This document shows, piece by piece, positions 15,754 to 22,968 of a DNA stretch of 23,971 nt. Source of the DNA: Actinomycetes bacterium (GTDB taxonomy: Bacteria; Actinomycetota; Acidimicrobiia; Acidimicrobiales; Microtrichaceae). Below the pieces are notes generated by a model, which worked only from the letters and a program-made list of their open reading frames with translations, was not told where the DNA came from and made no database searches. Position 1 is the first letter of the stretch; every line of letters starts with the position of its first letter. A program made the translations under genes and the position numbers. The stretch is taken from contig JAEYSR010000089.1 of the NCBI GenBank assembly GCA_023434535.1, positions 1 through 23,971 of the forward strand, in the 5' to 3' direction.

Positions 15754-16698
15754 GTGGCCGCCATCATCGGAGCCGGCACCACCGCATGGGGCCTGCAACT
15801 GCCGGTCCAGTCGAAGTCCACGGCGTACGCCCAGCCCTGGGAGGCCGACGCCGGACCGGCCGAGCTGGCCGCCGTCGCCACCGCCGCGGATCGGGCCGGA
15901 GCGTTCTACGTCGCAGTGTGCGACCACGTGGCCGTCCCGCGTCCGGCCGACGAGGTCATGTCCGACACGTGGTACGACACGATCGCAACGCTGGGCTGGC
16001 TCGCCGCCCAGACGGAGCGGGTGCAGCTGGTCAGCCACGTCTACGTCCTGCCGTACCGCCACCCGCTGCAGACCGCCAAGAGCTTCGTGACGCTCGACGC
16101 CCTGTCCGGCGGCCGGGCGGTCCTCGGCGCCGGCGCGGGTCACCTGGAGAGCGAGTTCGCCCTGCTCGGCGCCGACTTCGCAGGTCGGGGGCGTGCCGTC
16201 GAGGAGGCGATCCCGGTGATCCGTGCCGCGTTCGCCGAGGAGTACCCGACGATCGGCGGTCCGGGAGCCGAGGTCGGCGTGGGCATCTCGCCGCGTCCCG
16301 TGCGTCCCGGTGGCCCGCCCATCTGGATCGGCGGGTCGTCGCCCGCTGCCATGCGTCGCGCCGCCACGCTGGCCGACGGCTGGCTGCCCCAGGGTCCGCC
16401 CAAGGAGGGCATGCGCGCCGGTGTGGCCCGCATCCGCGAGATGCGCGCCGCGGCCGGTCTGCCCGAAGCGTTCGACATGGGCACCAACGTGGAGCCCATC
16501 CACATCGGCACCCCCGACTTCGAGGTCGCCAAGTGGACCCTGACCGGCGAGCCGGAGCAGATCGCGGAGGGCCTGGCCAAGTACCGCAAGCTCGACGTGA
16601 ACCAGTGGCAGCTCCGCTTCGTCGGTCGATCGGCCACCGAGGTGGCCGACCAGATCGAGCGCTTCGGCGCCGAGGTCTGGCCCCTCGTCATGTCCTGA
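15754..16698 (+). CDS. LLM-class (probably F420-dependent) oxidoreductase
   Basis: A 314-residue luciferase-like TIM-barrel oxidoreductase. Evidence: an N-terminal strand with GLQLPVQS, LAAVATAADRAGAFYVAVCDHV near residues 34-55, QTERVQLVSHVYVLPYRHPLQTAKSF, GGRAVLGAGAGHLESEFALLG near 119-139, GRAVEEAIPVIRAAF and PIWIGGSSPAAMRRAATLADGWLPQG. GTG 15754 follows AAGGAG and is the only start with good context. It has its own CTGACG operator, which ties it to the same regulon as the FadD3-like ligase and the thiolase. It is only distantly similar to the other LLM protein in this window, so the two probably do different steps. The substrate is unknown. The tandem hairpin repeat begins immediately after its stop. 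Confidence 0.88.
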   Translation: MAAIIGAGTTAWGLQLPVQSKSTAYAQPWEADAGPAELAAVATAADRAGAFYVAVCDHVAVPRPADEVMSDTWYDTIATLGWLAAQTERVQLVSHVYVLPYRHPLQTAKSFVTLDALSGGRAVLGAGAGHLESEFALLGADFAGRGRAVEEAIPVIRAAFAEEYPTIGGPGAEVGVGISPRPVRPGGPPIWIGGSSPAAMRRAATLADGWLPQGPPKEGMRAGVARIREMRAAAGLPEAFDMGTNVEPIHIGTPDFEVAKWTLTGEPEQIAEGLAKYRKLDVNQWQLRFVGRSATEVADQIERFGAEVWPLVMS

Positions 16699-16699
16699 T

Positions 16700-16760
16700 C
16701 GGCCCGTCGGTCGAACTCGGGCATGACAGACCACTGGGTGGTCTGTGGTGCCCAAGGTCG
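16700..16760. repeat. 61-bp hairpin repeat, copy 1
   Basis: The second half forms a stem: ACAGACCAC and GTGGTCTGT pair around TGG, and an outer GGGCA/TGCCC pair closes it. It differs from copy 2 by one base in the hairpin (G16738 against T16809). It starts right after the LLM gene, so it may serve as a terminator. Confidence 0.85.
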
Positions 16761-16770
16761 CATGCTGCGC

Positions 16771-16831
16771 CGGCCCGTCGGTCGAACTCGGGCATGACAG
16801 ACCACTGGTTGGTCTGTGGTGCCCAAGGTCG
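16771..16831. repeat. 61-bp hairpin repeat, copy 2
   Basis: This is a direct copy of 16700-16760 with a 71-bp period and one base change, which alters the stem tip to ACAGACCA/TGGTCTGT around a 5-base loop. It ends just before the promoter of the hydrolase gene. Confidence 0.85.
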
Positions 16832-16848
16832 GCGGGAGGTTCGGGGAG

Positions 16849-16854
16849 TACGGT
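16849..16854 (+). promoter_or_regulatory. -10 element (TACGGT), leaderless start
   Basis: TACGGT, 8 bases, then ATG 16863. The promoter lies directly after the second hairpin repeat. Confidence 0.45.
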
Positions 16855-16862
16855 CGCTCGGC

Positions 16863-17717
16863 ATGCGAGTGGAGATCGAACCCGGTGTGCGGCTGTTCGT
16901 CGACGTGGTCGGAGCCGGCCTGAAGCCGACGCCCGACGAGATGCTCGCCAAGCCGACGCTGGTGCTCCTGCACGGCGGACCCGGCTTCGACCACTCGGGC
17001 TTCCGGCCCTGGTTCGACCGCTTCGCGGACACCCACCAGGTCGTGCTGTACGACCACCGGGGCAACGGCCGCAGCGACGGATGGGACGATCCCGCGAGCT
17101 GGAACCTCGACCGCTGGGCCGACGACGTGGTCGCACTGTGCGACGCCCTCGACATCGAGCGCCCGATCGTCCTCGGCCAGTCCTTCGGCGGCTTCGTCGC
17201 CCAGCGCTACGCAGGCCGCCACCCGGAGCACCCCGCAGCCGTCGTGCTGTCGAGCACGGCGGCGCGACAGGACCCGGCCGCATCGGCAACCAAGTTCCGC
17301 GAGCTCGGCGGTGCGGAGGCGGAGGCCTCGTACCGGCGGGTGTTCGTCGACGGGGACCTCAGCGGTGACGCGTTCCTCGAATACCTCGTGACCGCGATGC
17401 CGCTCTACAACACGACCCCGTCGGACGACAGCCCGGGTCGCCCGGTCATGAACTTCGACGTGCTCACCGACTTCACCCGGTGGTTCGGAGCCATGGACCT
17501 GCGCAGCGACGTGGAGCGCATCCGGGTCCCGACGCTGGTCCTCGCCGGTGCCGAGGACCCGATGACACCCGTGTCGAGCGCCGAGGAGATAGCGGACAGG
17601 ATCCCCGCCGGACTGGGCCGCCTCGAGGTCGTCGAGGGCGCCGGCCACGGCACGTACCGCGACCGCCCCGAGGAGACGGAGGCGATCCTGCGGGAGTTCC
17701 TCGCCGGTCCGGCCTGA
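16863..17717 (+). CDS. Alpha/beta hydrolase, proline iminopeptidase-like
   Basis: A 284-residue alpha/beta-hydrolase-fold enzyme. The oxyanion-hole motif HGGPG is at residues 37-41, the YDHRGNGRSDG turn at 63-73, the nucleophile elbow GQSFGG at 105-110 with Ser107, the acid Asp232 in AGAEDPMTP and the catalytic His262 in GAGHGTY. HGGPG and the overall length are typical of the prolyl aminopeptidase/epoxide-hydrolase/lactonase subgroup, but without the family's full cap domain the peptide specificity cannot be assumed. No signal peptide is seen, so it is cytoplasmic. The start ATG 16863 follows a -10 element by 8 bases. An open frame extends far upstream through the hairpin repeats, but that part is not credible protein. 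The hydrolase is convergent with the YccF gene. Confidence 0.88.
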   Translation: MRVEIEPGVRLFVDVVGAGLKPTPDEMLAKPTLVLLHGGPGFDHSGFRPWFDRFADTHQVVLYDHRGNGRSDGWDDPASWNLDRWADDVVALCDALDIERPIVLGQSFGGFVAQRYAGRHPEHPAAVVLSSTAARQDPAASATKFRELGGAEAEASYRRVFVDGDLSGDAFLEYLVTAMPLYNTTPSDDSPGRPVMNFDVLTDFTRWFGAMDLRSDVERIRVPTLVLAGAEDPMTPVSSAEEIADRIPAGLGRLEVVEGAGHGTYRDRPEETEAILREFLAGPA

Positions 17718-17720
17718 GCC

Positions 17721-17738
17721 GAACCGCGCCGACGGTTC
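17721..17738. terminator. Hairpin between convergent genes
   Basis: GAACCG (17721-17726) and CGGTTC (17733-17738) pair around a 6-base loop, extendable outward by CCTGA/TCAGG with one mismatch. It sits between the convergent hydrolase and YccF genes, overlapping the YccF stop. Confidence 0.5.
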
Positions 17739-18150
17739 AGGCGGCGGGGACCACCGGTCCGGCCTCGGCCGGCGCGGCGTCGGTGGGTCCGACGGAGTAG
17801 TCGAACGGGAACAGCGCCAGCTTGGCCATCGAGAAGTTCTTGATGCCGAACGGGATCCCGATGATCGTGAGGCAGAGCAGGGCGCCGAAGATCACGTGCT
17901 CGAGCGCCAGCCAGAATCCGCCGACGATGATCCAGATGACGTTCATCACGCCCTTGGAGAACCGGTGGCCCTGGCTCTCGTGGAGCGTCCGACCGAACGG
18001 CCACATGACGTAGCCGGCCAGCTTGAACGCCTGGATGCCGAACGGGATCCCGATGATGGTGATGCAGGCCAGCACTCCGGCGAGCAGGTAGGAGATCCCG
18101 AGCCAGACGCCCGAGAGCACGAACCAGATGATGTTGCCGATGGTCTTCAC
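17737..18150 (-). CDS. YccF-domain inner-membrane protein
   Basis: A 137-residue membrane protein with two copies of the YccF domain. Each copy has a hydrophobic helix and the motif TIIGIPFGI, at residues 31-39 and 95-103. The first copy starts at NIIWFVLSGVWLGISYLLAG and the second at NVIWIIVGGFWLALEHVIFG, so the protein is an internal duplication with about four membrane segments. The C-terminal tail is Ala/Pro rich and soluble. The GTG start at 18150 follows GAGGAGA. YccF proteins are widespread but of unknown function. The gene lies 49 bases after the cyclic-nucleotide-binding gene on the same strand and could be cotranscribed with it. Confidence 0.9.
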   Translation of the reverse strand: MKTIGNIIWFVLSGVWLGISYLLAGVLACITIIGIPFGIQAFKLAGYVMWPFGRTLHESQGHRFSKGVMNVIWIIVGGFWLALEHVIFGALLCLTIIGIPFGIKNFSMAKLALFPFDYSVGPTDAAPAEAGPVVPAA

Positions 18151-18199
18151 GGTCGTCTCCTCACGCTCGTCCGCCCGCCCTCGAGCCCCGGTCGTCCGA

Positions 18200-18652
18200 T
18201 CAGTTGAGCCCGGCCAGCTCGTGGCGGAGGCGGGTGCACTCGTCCTCGAGCTCCGCGAGCCTCTTGGCGGTGCCCCGGAGCATGGAGCGGGCCAGGCGCG
18301 GCAGGTCGTCGAGAAGGGTGTTGAACCCTCGCCGGTCGATGACCTCGAGCGTCATGTCGGTCCTGGCGACGATCGACGCGGTCCGCGTGACGGCGTCGAG
18401 CAGAGCGACCTCTCCGAAGTAGGCGCCCGGGCCGAGCGTGGCGACGACCTTGCCGTCCTTGACCACGTCGGCCTCGCCCTCGCTGATCACGGCGAACTCC
18501 TGGCCGAGGTCGCCCTGGCGCATGACCGTCTTGCCGGCCGACACGTGGACCTCGTCGGCCAGTCGATCGATCTCGTCGAGCTCGGACTCCGTGCACCCGG
18601 CGAAGATCGGAAGGGTGCGGATCTGGGAGTGGGAGTCCTTGCGCGGCGTCAC
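18200..18652 (-). CDS. Stand-alone cyclic nucleotide-binding domain protein
   Basis: A 150-residue protein that is a single CRP-like cNMP-binding domain without a DNA-binding HTH. Evidence: IRTLPIFAGCTESELDEIDRLA (residues 11-32) as N-terminal helices, the beta roll with GKTVMRQGDLGQEFAVISEGEADVV, the phosphate-binding cassette with FGE at 79-81 followed by VALLD and RTAS at 90-93, and a C-terminal helix with RGTAKRLAELEDE. The cassette retains Gly, Glu and Arg, so nucleotide binding is plausible. It starts at GTG 18652, 7 bases after a TAGAGT -10 on the minus strand (18665-18660), hence probably leaderless. It may regulate the neighbouring YccF membrane protein or an unlinked partner. The cognate nucleotide is unknown. 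Confidence 0.87.
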   Translation of the reverse strand: MTPRKDSHSQIRTLPIFAGCTESELDEIDRLADEVHVSAGKTVMRQGDLGQEFAVISEGEADVVKDGKVVATLGPGAYFGEVALLDAVTRTASIVARTDMTLEVIDRRGFNTLLDDLPRLARSMLRGTAKRLAELEDECTRLRHELAGLN

Positions 18653-18659
18653 GTCGGCG

Positions 18660-18665
18660 ACTCTA
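18660..18665 (-). promoter_or_regulatory. -10 element (TAGAGT), leaderless start
   Basis: On the minus strand TAGAGT, 7 bases, then GTG 18652. Confidence 0.4.
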
Positions 18666-18704
18666 ACCCTGGACCCGGGCCGTGTGGCGGGCGGACGGAT
18701 CGCG

Positions 18705-18710
18705 TAGGTT
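18705..18710 (+). promoter_or_regulatory. Probable -10 element (TAGGTT) for EthD-SDR operon
   Basis: TAGGTT lies 59 bases before ATG 18770, which has its own GGGGGC ribosome binding site. No CTGACG box is present here. Confidence 0.35.
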
Positions 18711-18769
18711 GCGCAGCTCGGACGGTCGAGCAGGACCGCCGGCACCGGAGCTGAACGACGGGGGCACAG

Positions 18770-19141
18770 ATGGTCAAGATGTTCGCACTGCTGCGACGCC
18801 GCGAGGGGTTGAGCGTCGAGGAGTTCAGGGCCCACTGGCGCGACGTGCACGGGCCGCTGATCCGCGACACCCCGGAGCTGGCGCGCCACATCGTCCGCTA
18901 CGAGCAGCACCCCCGCCACCGGCCGGACGCGCTGTCGGGCACGGACGGCGTCGACGGCGTGGCGGTGCAGTGGTTCGAGAGCATCGACGACTTCCTCGGC
19001 TTCATCTCCGAGCCGGGCTACCAGGAGCTGATCGCACCCGACGAGCGACGCTTCCTCGACACCGACTCGATCGAGTTCCTCATCACCGAGGAGCCGAACG
19101 TGGTCATCGACGGTCCGCGCTGCCCGTCCGAGGGCTCCTGA
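18770..19141 (+). CDS. EthD-family (dimeric alpha-beta barrel) protein
   Basis: A 123-residue EthD-domain protein. The fold is a dimeric ferredoxin-like alpha+beta barrel, found in accessory proteins and in some polyketide and aromatic-degradation enzymes. Evidence: the N-terminal strand MVKMFALLRRREGLSVEEFRAHWRDVHGPL, the classic EthD start with HWRDVHGPL at residues 22-30, then RHIVRYEQHP and DGVAVQWFESIDDF. The EthD start motif is the best evidence. It is preceded by GGGGGC and followed by an SDR gene whose ATG overlaps its stop by one base, so the two are cotranscribed and translationally coupled. It may stabilise or assist the SDR or a linked step. The exact role is unknown. Confidence 0.88.
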   Translation: MVKMFALLRRREGLSVEEFRAHWRDVHGPLIRDTPELARHIVRYEQHPRHRPDALSGTDGVDGVAVQWFESIDDFLGFISEPGYQELIAPDERRFLDTDSIEFLITEEPNVVIDGPRCPSEGS

Positions 19142-19947
19142 TGGCCGTCGGCCTGGAGGGGCGGGGGATCGTCGTCACCGGCGGAGGGTCGGGCATCGGC
19201 GCGGCGACCTGTCGGCTCCTCGCCCTCAAGGGGGCCAAGGTCGGCGTTCTCGACCGCAAGGAGGAGACCGCAGCGGCCGTCGCCGACGAGATCGGCGGGG
19301 TCGCCCTCGTGTGCGACGTGGGCGACAGCGAGGCCGTCGACGGCGCGTTGGCCCGTGCGGACGCCGAGCTCGGCGGCCTCTCGGGCCTGGTCAACAACGC
19401 CGGCATCGGGAACCTGAAGCCGCTCGAGGACTACACCGATCGGGACATCGAGCTGATCTGGCGGGTGAACTTCTTCGGCACCTACGCGTGCCTCCGGGCC
19501 GCGGTGCCCTACCTGCGGGCCGCCGCGGAGCAGCGCAGCGAGCCGAGCTCGGTCGTGAACATGGCCAGCGTGTCGGGGGTCCGGCCGACCAGGGGTGAGG
19601 CGCCGTACTCGGCGGCCAAGGCCGCCACCGTCGCGCTGACGTCCTCGGCCGCGTTGGAGTGGGCGCCGACGGTGCGGGTGAACTGCGTGTCGCCGGGCTT
19701 CGTCCACACCCCGCTCAACGACATGCTGGTCAGCGACCCCGAGGGCCGTCGGGGGATCGAGGAGCGGACGCCCATGGGTCGGGTCGGCTCCGCGGCCGAG
19801 ACCGCCGGCGCCATCGCCTTCCTCCTGTCGGACGAGACCTCCTACATCACGGGCCAGAACCTGGTGATCGACGGCGGCACCATGCTGCCGAACGAGCAGA
19901 TGGACCCGATCCTCGGACCGCTGCTCGAGATGTTCGGCGGCGCCTGA
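19141..19947 (+). CDS. Short-chain dehydrogenase/reductase
   Basis: A 268-residue classical SDR with a Rossmann fold that oxidises or reduces an alcohol/ketone using NAD(P)(H). The cofactor motif TGGGSGIG is at residues 13-20, NNAG at 85-88, the catalytic Ser143 in NMASVSG, and Tyr156 and Lys160 in the YSAAK motif. The C-terminal TGQNLVIDGG block is standard for the family. Asp38 in the VLDRK turn after strand 2 suggests NAD(H) preference. The ATG overlaps the EthD stop by one base. SDRs with this architecture are common in steroid and terpenoid catabolic clusters, but the substrate is unknown. A 133-base gap with a KstR-like box and a CTGACG box separates it from the amidohydrolase gene. Confidence 0.92.
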   Translation: MAVGLEGRGIVVTGGGSGIGAATCRLLALKGAKVGVLDRKEETAAAVADEIGGVALVCDVGDSEAVDGALARADAELGGLSGLVNNAGIGNLKPLEDYTDRDIELIWRVNFFGTYACLRAAVPYLRAAAEQRSEPSSVVNMASVSGVRPTRGEAPYSAAKAATVALTSSAALEWAPTVRVNCVSPGFVHTPLNDMLVSDPEGRRGIEERTPMGRVGSAAETAGAIAFLLSDETSYITGQNLVIDGGTMLPNEQMDPILGPLLEMFGGA

Positions 19948-20019
19948 GCCGTCCGGTCCGCGCTCCCGGCCCGCCTGCCGTGGTCCTGCGGCGGAGCACG
20001 TTCGGAGGCCGGCACCGAA

Positions 20020-20039
20020 AACTAGAACGTGTTCCAATT
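20020..20039. promoter_or_regulatory. KstR-like operator
   Basis: The core TAGAACGTGTTCCA (20023-20036) fits every fixed base of the KstR palindrome TnnAACnnGTTnnA, and the flanks AAC/ATT extend the symmetry. KstR is the TetR-type repressor of cholesterol degradation in mycolic-acid actinobacteria. It lies upstream of the -35 region of the amidohydrolase promoter. Confidence 0.65.
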
Positions 20040-20044
20040 TCGGC

Positions 20045-20059
20045 CTGACAGGTCGTCAG
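20045..20059. promoter_or_regulatory. Operator (CTGACG box 5, one mismatch)
   Basis: CTGACA (20045-20050), spacer GGT, CGTCAG (20054-20059), with symmetric outer C/G. It covers the predicted -35 hexamer (20046-20051). The left arm differs from the consensus by one base. Confidence 0.6.
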
Positions 20060-20068
20060 GTCGGGGGA

Positions 20069-20074
20069 TACCAT
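20069..20074 (+). promoter_or_regulatory. -10 element (TACCAT), leaderless start
   Basis: TACCAT, 6 bases, then ATG 20081. Confidence 0.55.
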
Positions 20075-20080
20075 CGCTCC

Positions 20081-21340
20081 ATGAGCGACACGTCGCAGAG
20101 CACGGATCCGTCGGCCCCCCAGCGTGTCCGGGACCTGGACCCGAACGACATCCCCAAGATCGTCTCGGTCGACGACCACATCATCGAGCCGCCGAACGTC
20201 TGGACCGATCGGATCCCGTCCAAGTACGCGGACGTCATGCCCCGCTCGGTGCGCATGCGCGGCACCATGAACTTCGTCGGAGGCGTGTTCTCCTTCGAGG
20301 AGACCGACGACGGCGACGAGGCCGACTGGTGGCAGTACGAGGACGGTCGCTACCCGCTGACCCGTCTGGAGTGCGCCGTCGGATTCGACCGCTCCGAGGT
20401 CACCGTCAGCGGCATCACCTACGACGGCATGCGGAAGGGCTGCTGGGACCCCAAGGCCCGCCTCGAGGACATGGACGCCAACTGGACCGAGGCGTCGATG
20501 TCGTTCCCGTCGAGCTTCCCCCGCTTCTGCGGCCAGCGCTTCTACGAGGCCAAGGACAAGGAGCTCGCCGACCTCTGCGTGAAGGCGTACAACGACTGGC
20601 AGGTCGACGAGTGGTGCGGTGACTCGAACGGCCGCCTGATCCCCTGCATCATCGTGCAGCTCTGGGACCCGCAGGCCGCCGCGGCGGAGATCCGTCGCAA
20701 CGCCGCCCGCGGCGTCCGGGGCATGACCTTCTCGGAGATCCCTCCGTACCTGGGCCTGCCCTCGATCCACGACGCGAACGGCTACTGGGACCCGGTGTTC
20801 GAGGCCTGTGCGGAGACGGGCGTGGTGGTGAACATGCACATCGGCTCCAGCTCGAAGATGCCGTCGACCTCCGCCGACGCCCCGGCCGCCGTCGGCTCCA
20901 CGCTGACGTTCAACAACGCCATGGCGTCGATGACCGACTTCCTCTTCTCAGGTGTGCTCGCCCGCTACCCGAGCCTGAAGCTCGCGTACTCCGAGGGTCA
21001 GATCGGCTGGATCCCCTACATCGTCGAGCGCGCCGACAAGGTCTGGGAGGAGAACCGGGCCTGGGGTGGCTTCGGCGACAAGGTCCCCGAGCCGCCGTCG
21101 ACGTACTACTACCGGCAGATCTACGGCTGCTTCTTCGACGACGAGTACGGGCTCGACAACATCGAGAAGGTCGGCGTCAACAACATCTGCTTCGAGACGG
21201 ACTACCCGCACTCGGACTCCACCTGGCCGCACTCCCGGGAGATCGCCCTCAAGCTCATGGGCGACCTGAGCCCCGAGCTGTTCTCCAAGTTCGTCCGCGG
21301 CAACGCGATCGATCTCCTCTCCCTCGACCTGGAGCGCTGA
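20081..21340 (+). CDS. Amidohydrolase-2 family metal-dependent hydrolase
   Basis: A 419-residue TIM-barrel amidohydrolase of the ACMSD-like group, which cleaves C-N, C-O or C-C bonds (including decarboxylation) with a bound metal. Likely metal ligands are in the DDHIIEP motif at residues 31-37 (Asp31/His33), His253 in NMHIGSS and Asp374 in FETDYPHSD. Further family signs are IGWIPYIVERADKVWEENR and the C-terminal FVRGNAIDLLSLD. It is longer than typical members because of an insertion near residues 60-130. Start ATG 20081 is 6 bases after a -10. The KstR-like and CTGACG boxes upstream tie it to catabolic control. The next gene starts one base after its stop, so it is in an operon with the aldehyde dehydrogenase. 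The substrate is unknown. Confidence 0.9.
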   Translation: MSDTSQSTDPSAPQRVRDLDPNDIPKIVSVDDHIIEPPNVWTDRIPSKYADVMPRSVRMRGTMNFVGGVFSFEETDDGDEADWWQYEDGRYPLTRLECAVGFDRSEVTVSGITYDGMRKGCWDPKARLEDMDANWTEASMSFPSSFPRFCGQRFYEAKDKELADLCVKAYNDWQVDEWCGDSNGRLIPCIIVQLWDPQAAAAEIRRNAARGVRGMTFSEIPPYLGLPSIHDANGYWDPVFEACAETGVVVNMHIGSSSKMPSTSADAPAAVGSTLTFNNAMASMTDFLFSGVLARYPSLKLAYSEGQIGWIPYIVERADKVWEENRAWGGFGDKVPEPPSTYYYRQIYGCFFDDEYGLDNIEKVGVNNICFETDYPHSDSTWPHSREIALKLMGDLSPELFSKFVRGNAIDLLSLDLER

Positions 21341-21341
21341 G

Positions 21342-22802
21342 TTGTCCGATTCCACGTACCGCCTGACGATCGGCGGCGAGTCGGTCGAGGGTGCCGCCGG
21401 CACCTACGACATCGTCAACCCGGCCACCGAAGAGGTGGCCGGTCGCGCCCCCGAGGCATCGGTCGAGCAGGCCAACGCTGCGGTCGAGGCCGCGGCGGAC
21501 GCCTTCCCGGCCTGGTCGCGGACCACGCCCGAGGAGCGCGCCGAGCTCCTGAACCGGGCCGCTGACCTGATCGAGGCGCACCGCAAGGAGATCATCCCCG
21601 TCCTGCAGGCCGAGACCGGTGCCACCGCCCGCACGGTCAAGAGCATGCAGTTCTTCCCGGCCACGGCCCGCCTGCGTCGCTACGCCAAGGGCGCCCTCGA
21701 GCCGACGATCACGCCACTGCCGCCCGCCGTCATGCCGACGACTCCGCTGGCGCCCGGTGGGCTGATCTCGGCCGTCGCCAACCGCCAGCCGGTCGGCGTG
21801 GTCACCTGCATCACCTCCTACAACGTCCCGATGACCAACATGGCGGGCAAGATCGGCCCGGCTCTGGCCATGGGCAACACGGTCATCGTCAAGCCGGCCC
21901 CGCAGGACCCGCTGGGCGTGCTGCGGATGGTCGAGCTGATGAACGAGGCCGGCTTCCCGCCGGGCGTCGTCAACGTCGTCACGGGCCAGGACATCGCCCC
22001 GTCGGAGGCCGTCGTCGCCCACCCCGCCACCGACATGGTGTCCTTCACCGGCTCGACCGGTGTCGGCCAGCGCATCGGCGCGGTGTGCGGATCCCAGATG
22101 AAGCGCCAGCTCATGGAGCTCGGCGGCAAGGGCGCGTGCATCGTCTTCGACGACGCCGACCTCAAGGCCGCCATCGGCGGCATCAGCTCCGTCTGGGGCT
22201 TCCACTCCGGCCAGATCTGCACGTCTCCCACCCGGGTCATCGTCCAGCGCGGCGTGTACGACGCGCTGGTCGGCGGGCTCCAGAAGGCGGCGGGCCACAT
22301 GAAGGTCGGTGACCCGACCGACGTCGACACCGTCGTCGGCCCGGTCATCACCGGCGTCCACCGCGAGCGCATCGAGGGCCTGGTGCAGGCCGGCGTCGAC
22401 GAGGGCGCCACCGTCGCCGTGGGCGGCGGTCGTGGCGGGTTCGACACGGGCTTCTACGTGGAGCCGACCCTGCTCGTCGACTGCGACAACCAGATGACGC
22501 CGGTCCGCGAGGAGCTTTTCGGTCCGGTCGTGGTCGTCGTCCCGTTCGACGACGAGGACGAGGCGATCGCCATCGCCAACGACAGCCCGTACGGCCTCTA
22601 CAGCTACGTCTTCTCGGCCGACACGGCCCGGGCGTGGAACGTCGCCCGGCAGCTGCGGTCCGGCAACGTCGGCATCAACTCGCTGCAGCGCAACCACGAG
22701 GCCCCGTTCGGCGGCTTCAAGCAGTCGGGCGTCGGTCGGGACGGTGGCAGCTACGGGCTGCTGGCGTACTCCGAGGTCCAGTCGATCGTCTGGCCCAGCT
22801 GA
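21342..22802 (+). CDS. NAD(P)-dependent aldehyde dehydrogenase
   Basis: A 486-residue ALDH-superfamily enzyme that oxidises an aldehyde to the acid with NAD(P)+. Catalytic residues seen are Asn161 (SYNVPMTN), Glu259 (MELGGKG) and the nucleophile Cys293 (SGQICTSP). The nucleotide-binding turn FTGSTGVG is at 235-242, and the C-terminal PFGGFKQSGVGRDGG block is intact. The start is TTG at 21342, one base after the amidohydrolase stop, with GGAG upstream; this uncommon start and the tight spacing suggest translational coupling. It is the last gene of the operon, followed by a long hairpin. An acid produced here could feed the FadD3-like ligase in the same regulon, but this is inference. Confidence 0.93.
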   Translation: MSDSTYRLTIGGESVEGAAGTYDIVNPATEEVAGRAPEASVEQANAAVEAAADAFPAWSRTTPEERAELLNRAADLIEAHRKEIIPVLQAETGATARTVKSMQFFPATARLRRYAKGALEPTITPLPPAVMPTTPLAPGGLISAVANRQPVGVVTCITSYNVPMTNMAGKIGPALAMGNTVIVKPAPQDPLGVLRMVELMNEAGFPPGVVNVVTGQDIAPSEAVVAHPATDMVSFTGSTGVGQRIGAVCGSQMKRQLMELGGKGACIVFDDADLKAAIGGISSVWGFHSGQICTSPTRVIVQRGVYDALVGGLQKAAGHMKVGDPTDVDTVVGPVITGVHRERIEGLVQAGVDEGATVAVGGGRGGFDTGFYVEPTLLVDCDNQMTPVREELFGPVVVVVPFDDEDEAIAIANDSPYGLYSYVFSADTARAWNVARQLRSGNVGINSLQRNHEAPFGGFKQSGVGRDGGSYGLLAYSEVQSIVWPS

Positions 22803-22822
22803 GCAGACCCACTGACCTCGAG

Positions 22823-22865
22823 ATTGCGTCAGTTGCCGTCGGGGACCGACGGCAACTGGCGCAAT
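22823..22865. terminator. 20-bp stem hairpin after the aldehyde dehydrogenase
   Basis: Arms 22823-22842 and 22846-22865 are complementary at 19 of 20 positions, and the remaining pair is a possible G-U. The loop is 3 bases, probably opening to more. There is no T-run, but the length and position suggest a terminator. It could also be a protein-binding palindrome for the next gene. Confidence 0.65.
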
Positions 22866-22934
22866 TCGGCGTGTCGGGCTCGTCGTCCAGCCTGGCGGTC
22901 CGGACAGAACTGGCAGCCGTCGTGTCAACAACCC

Positions 22935-22962
22935 CTCAAGGGTTGCGCTGACGCGCCGAAGG
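22935..22962 (+). promoter_or_regulatory. Sigma-28/WhiG-like promoter, leaderless
   Basis: CTCAAG (22935-22940), 14-base spacer, GCCGAAGG (22955-22962), then 6 bases to ATG 22969. GCCGA is the hallmark of FliA/WhiG-type -10 boxes (GCCGATAA). No ordinary TANNNT -10 occurs at the right spacing. The short distance to ATG matches the other leaderless promoters in this window. Confidence 0.55.
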
Positions 22963-22968
22963 GCTCCT

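Noticed and set aside
16700..16831. CRISPR array
   Set aside because: Only two 61-bp copies with a 10-bp gap, hairpin structure too long for a CRISPR repeat, and no cas genes.
15786..16862. Long open frame joined to the alpha/beta hydrolase
   Set aside because: The upstream part is the wrong frame of the LLM gene and passes through the hairpin repeats. The hydrolase domain starts at 16863.
22947..22952. CTGACG next to the sigma-28-like promoter as a sixth regulon operator
   Set aside because: Only a single arm is present with no CGTCAG at the 3-base spacing, so I treat it as chance.
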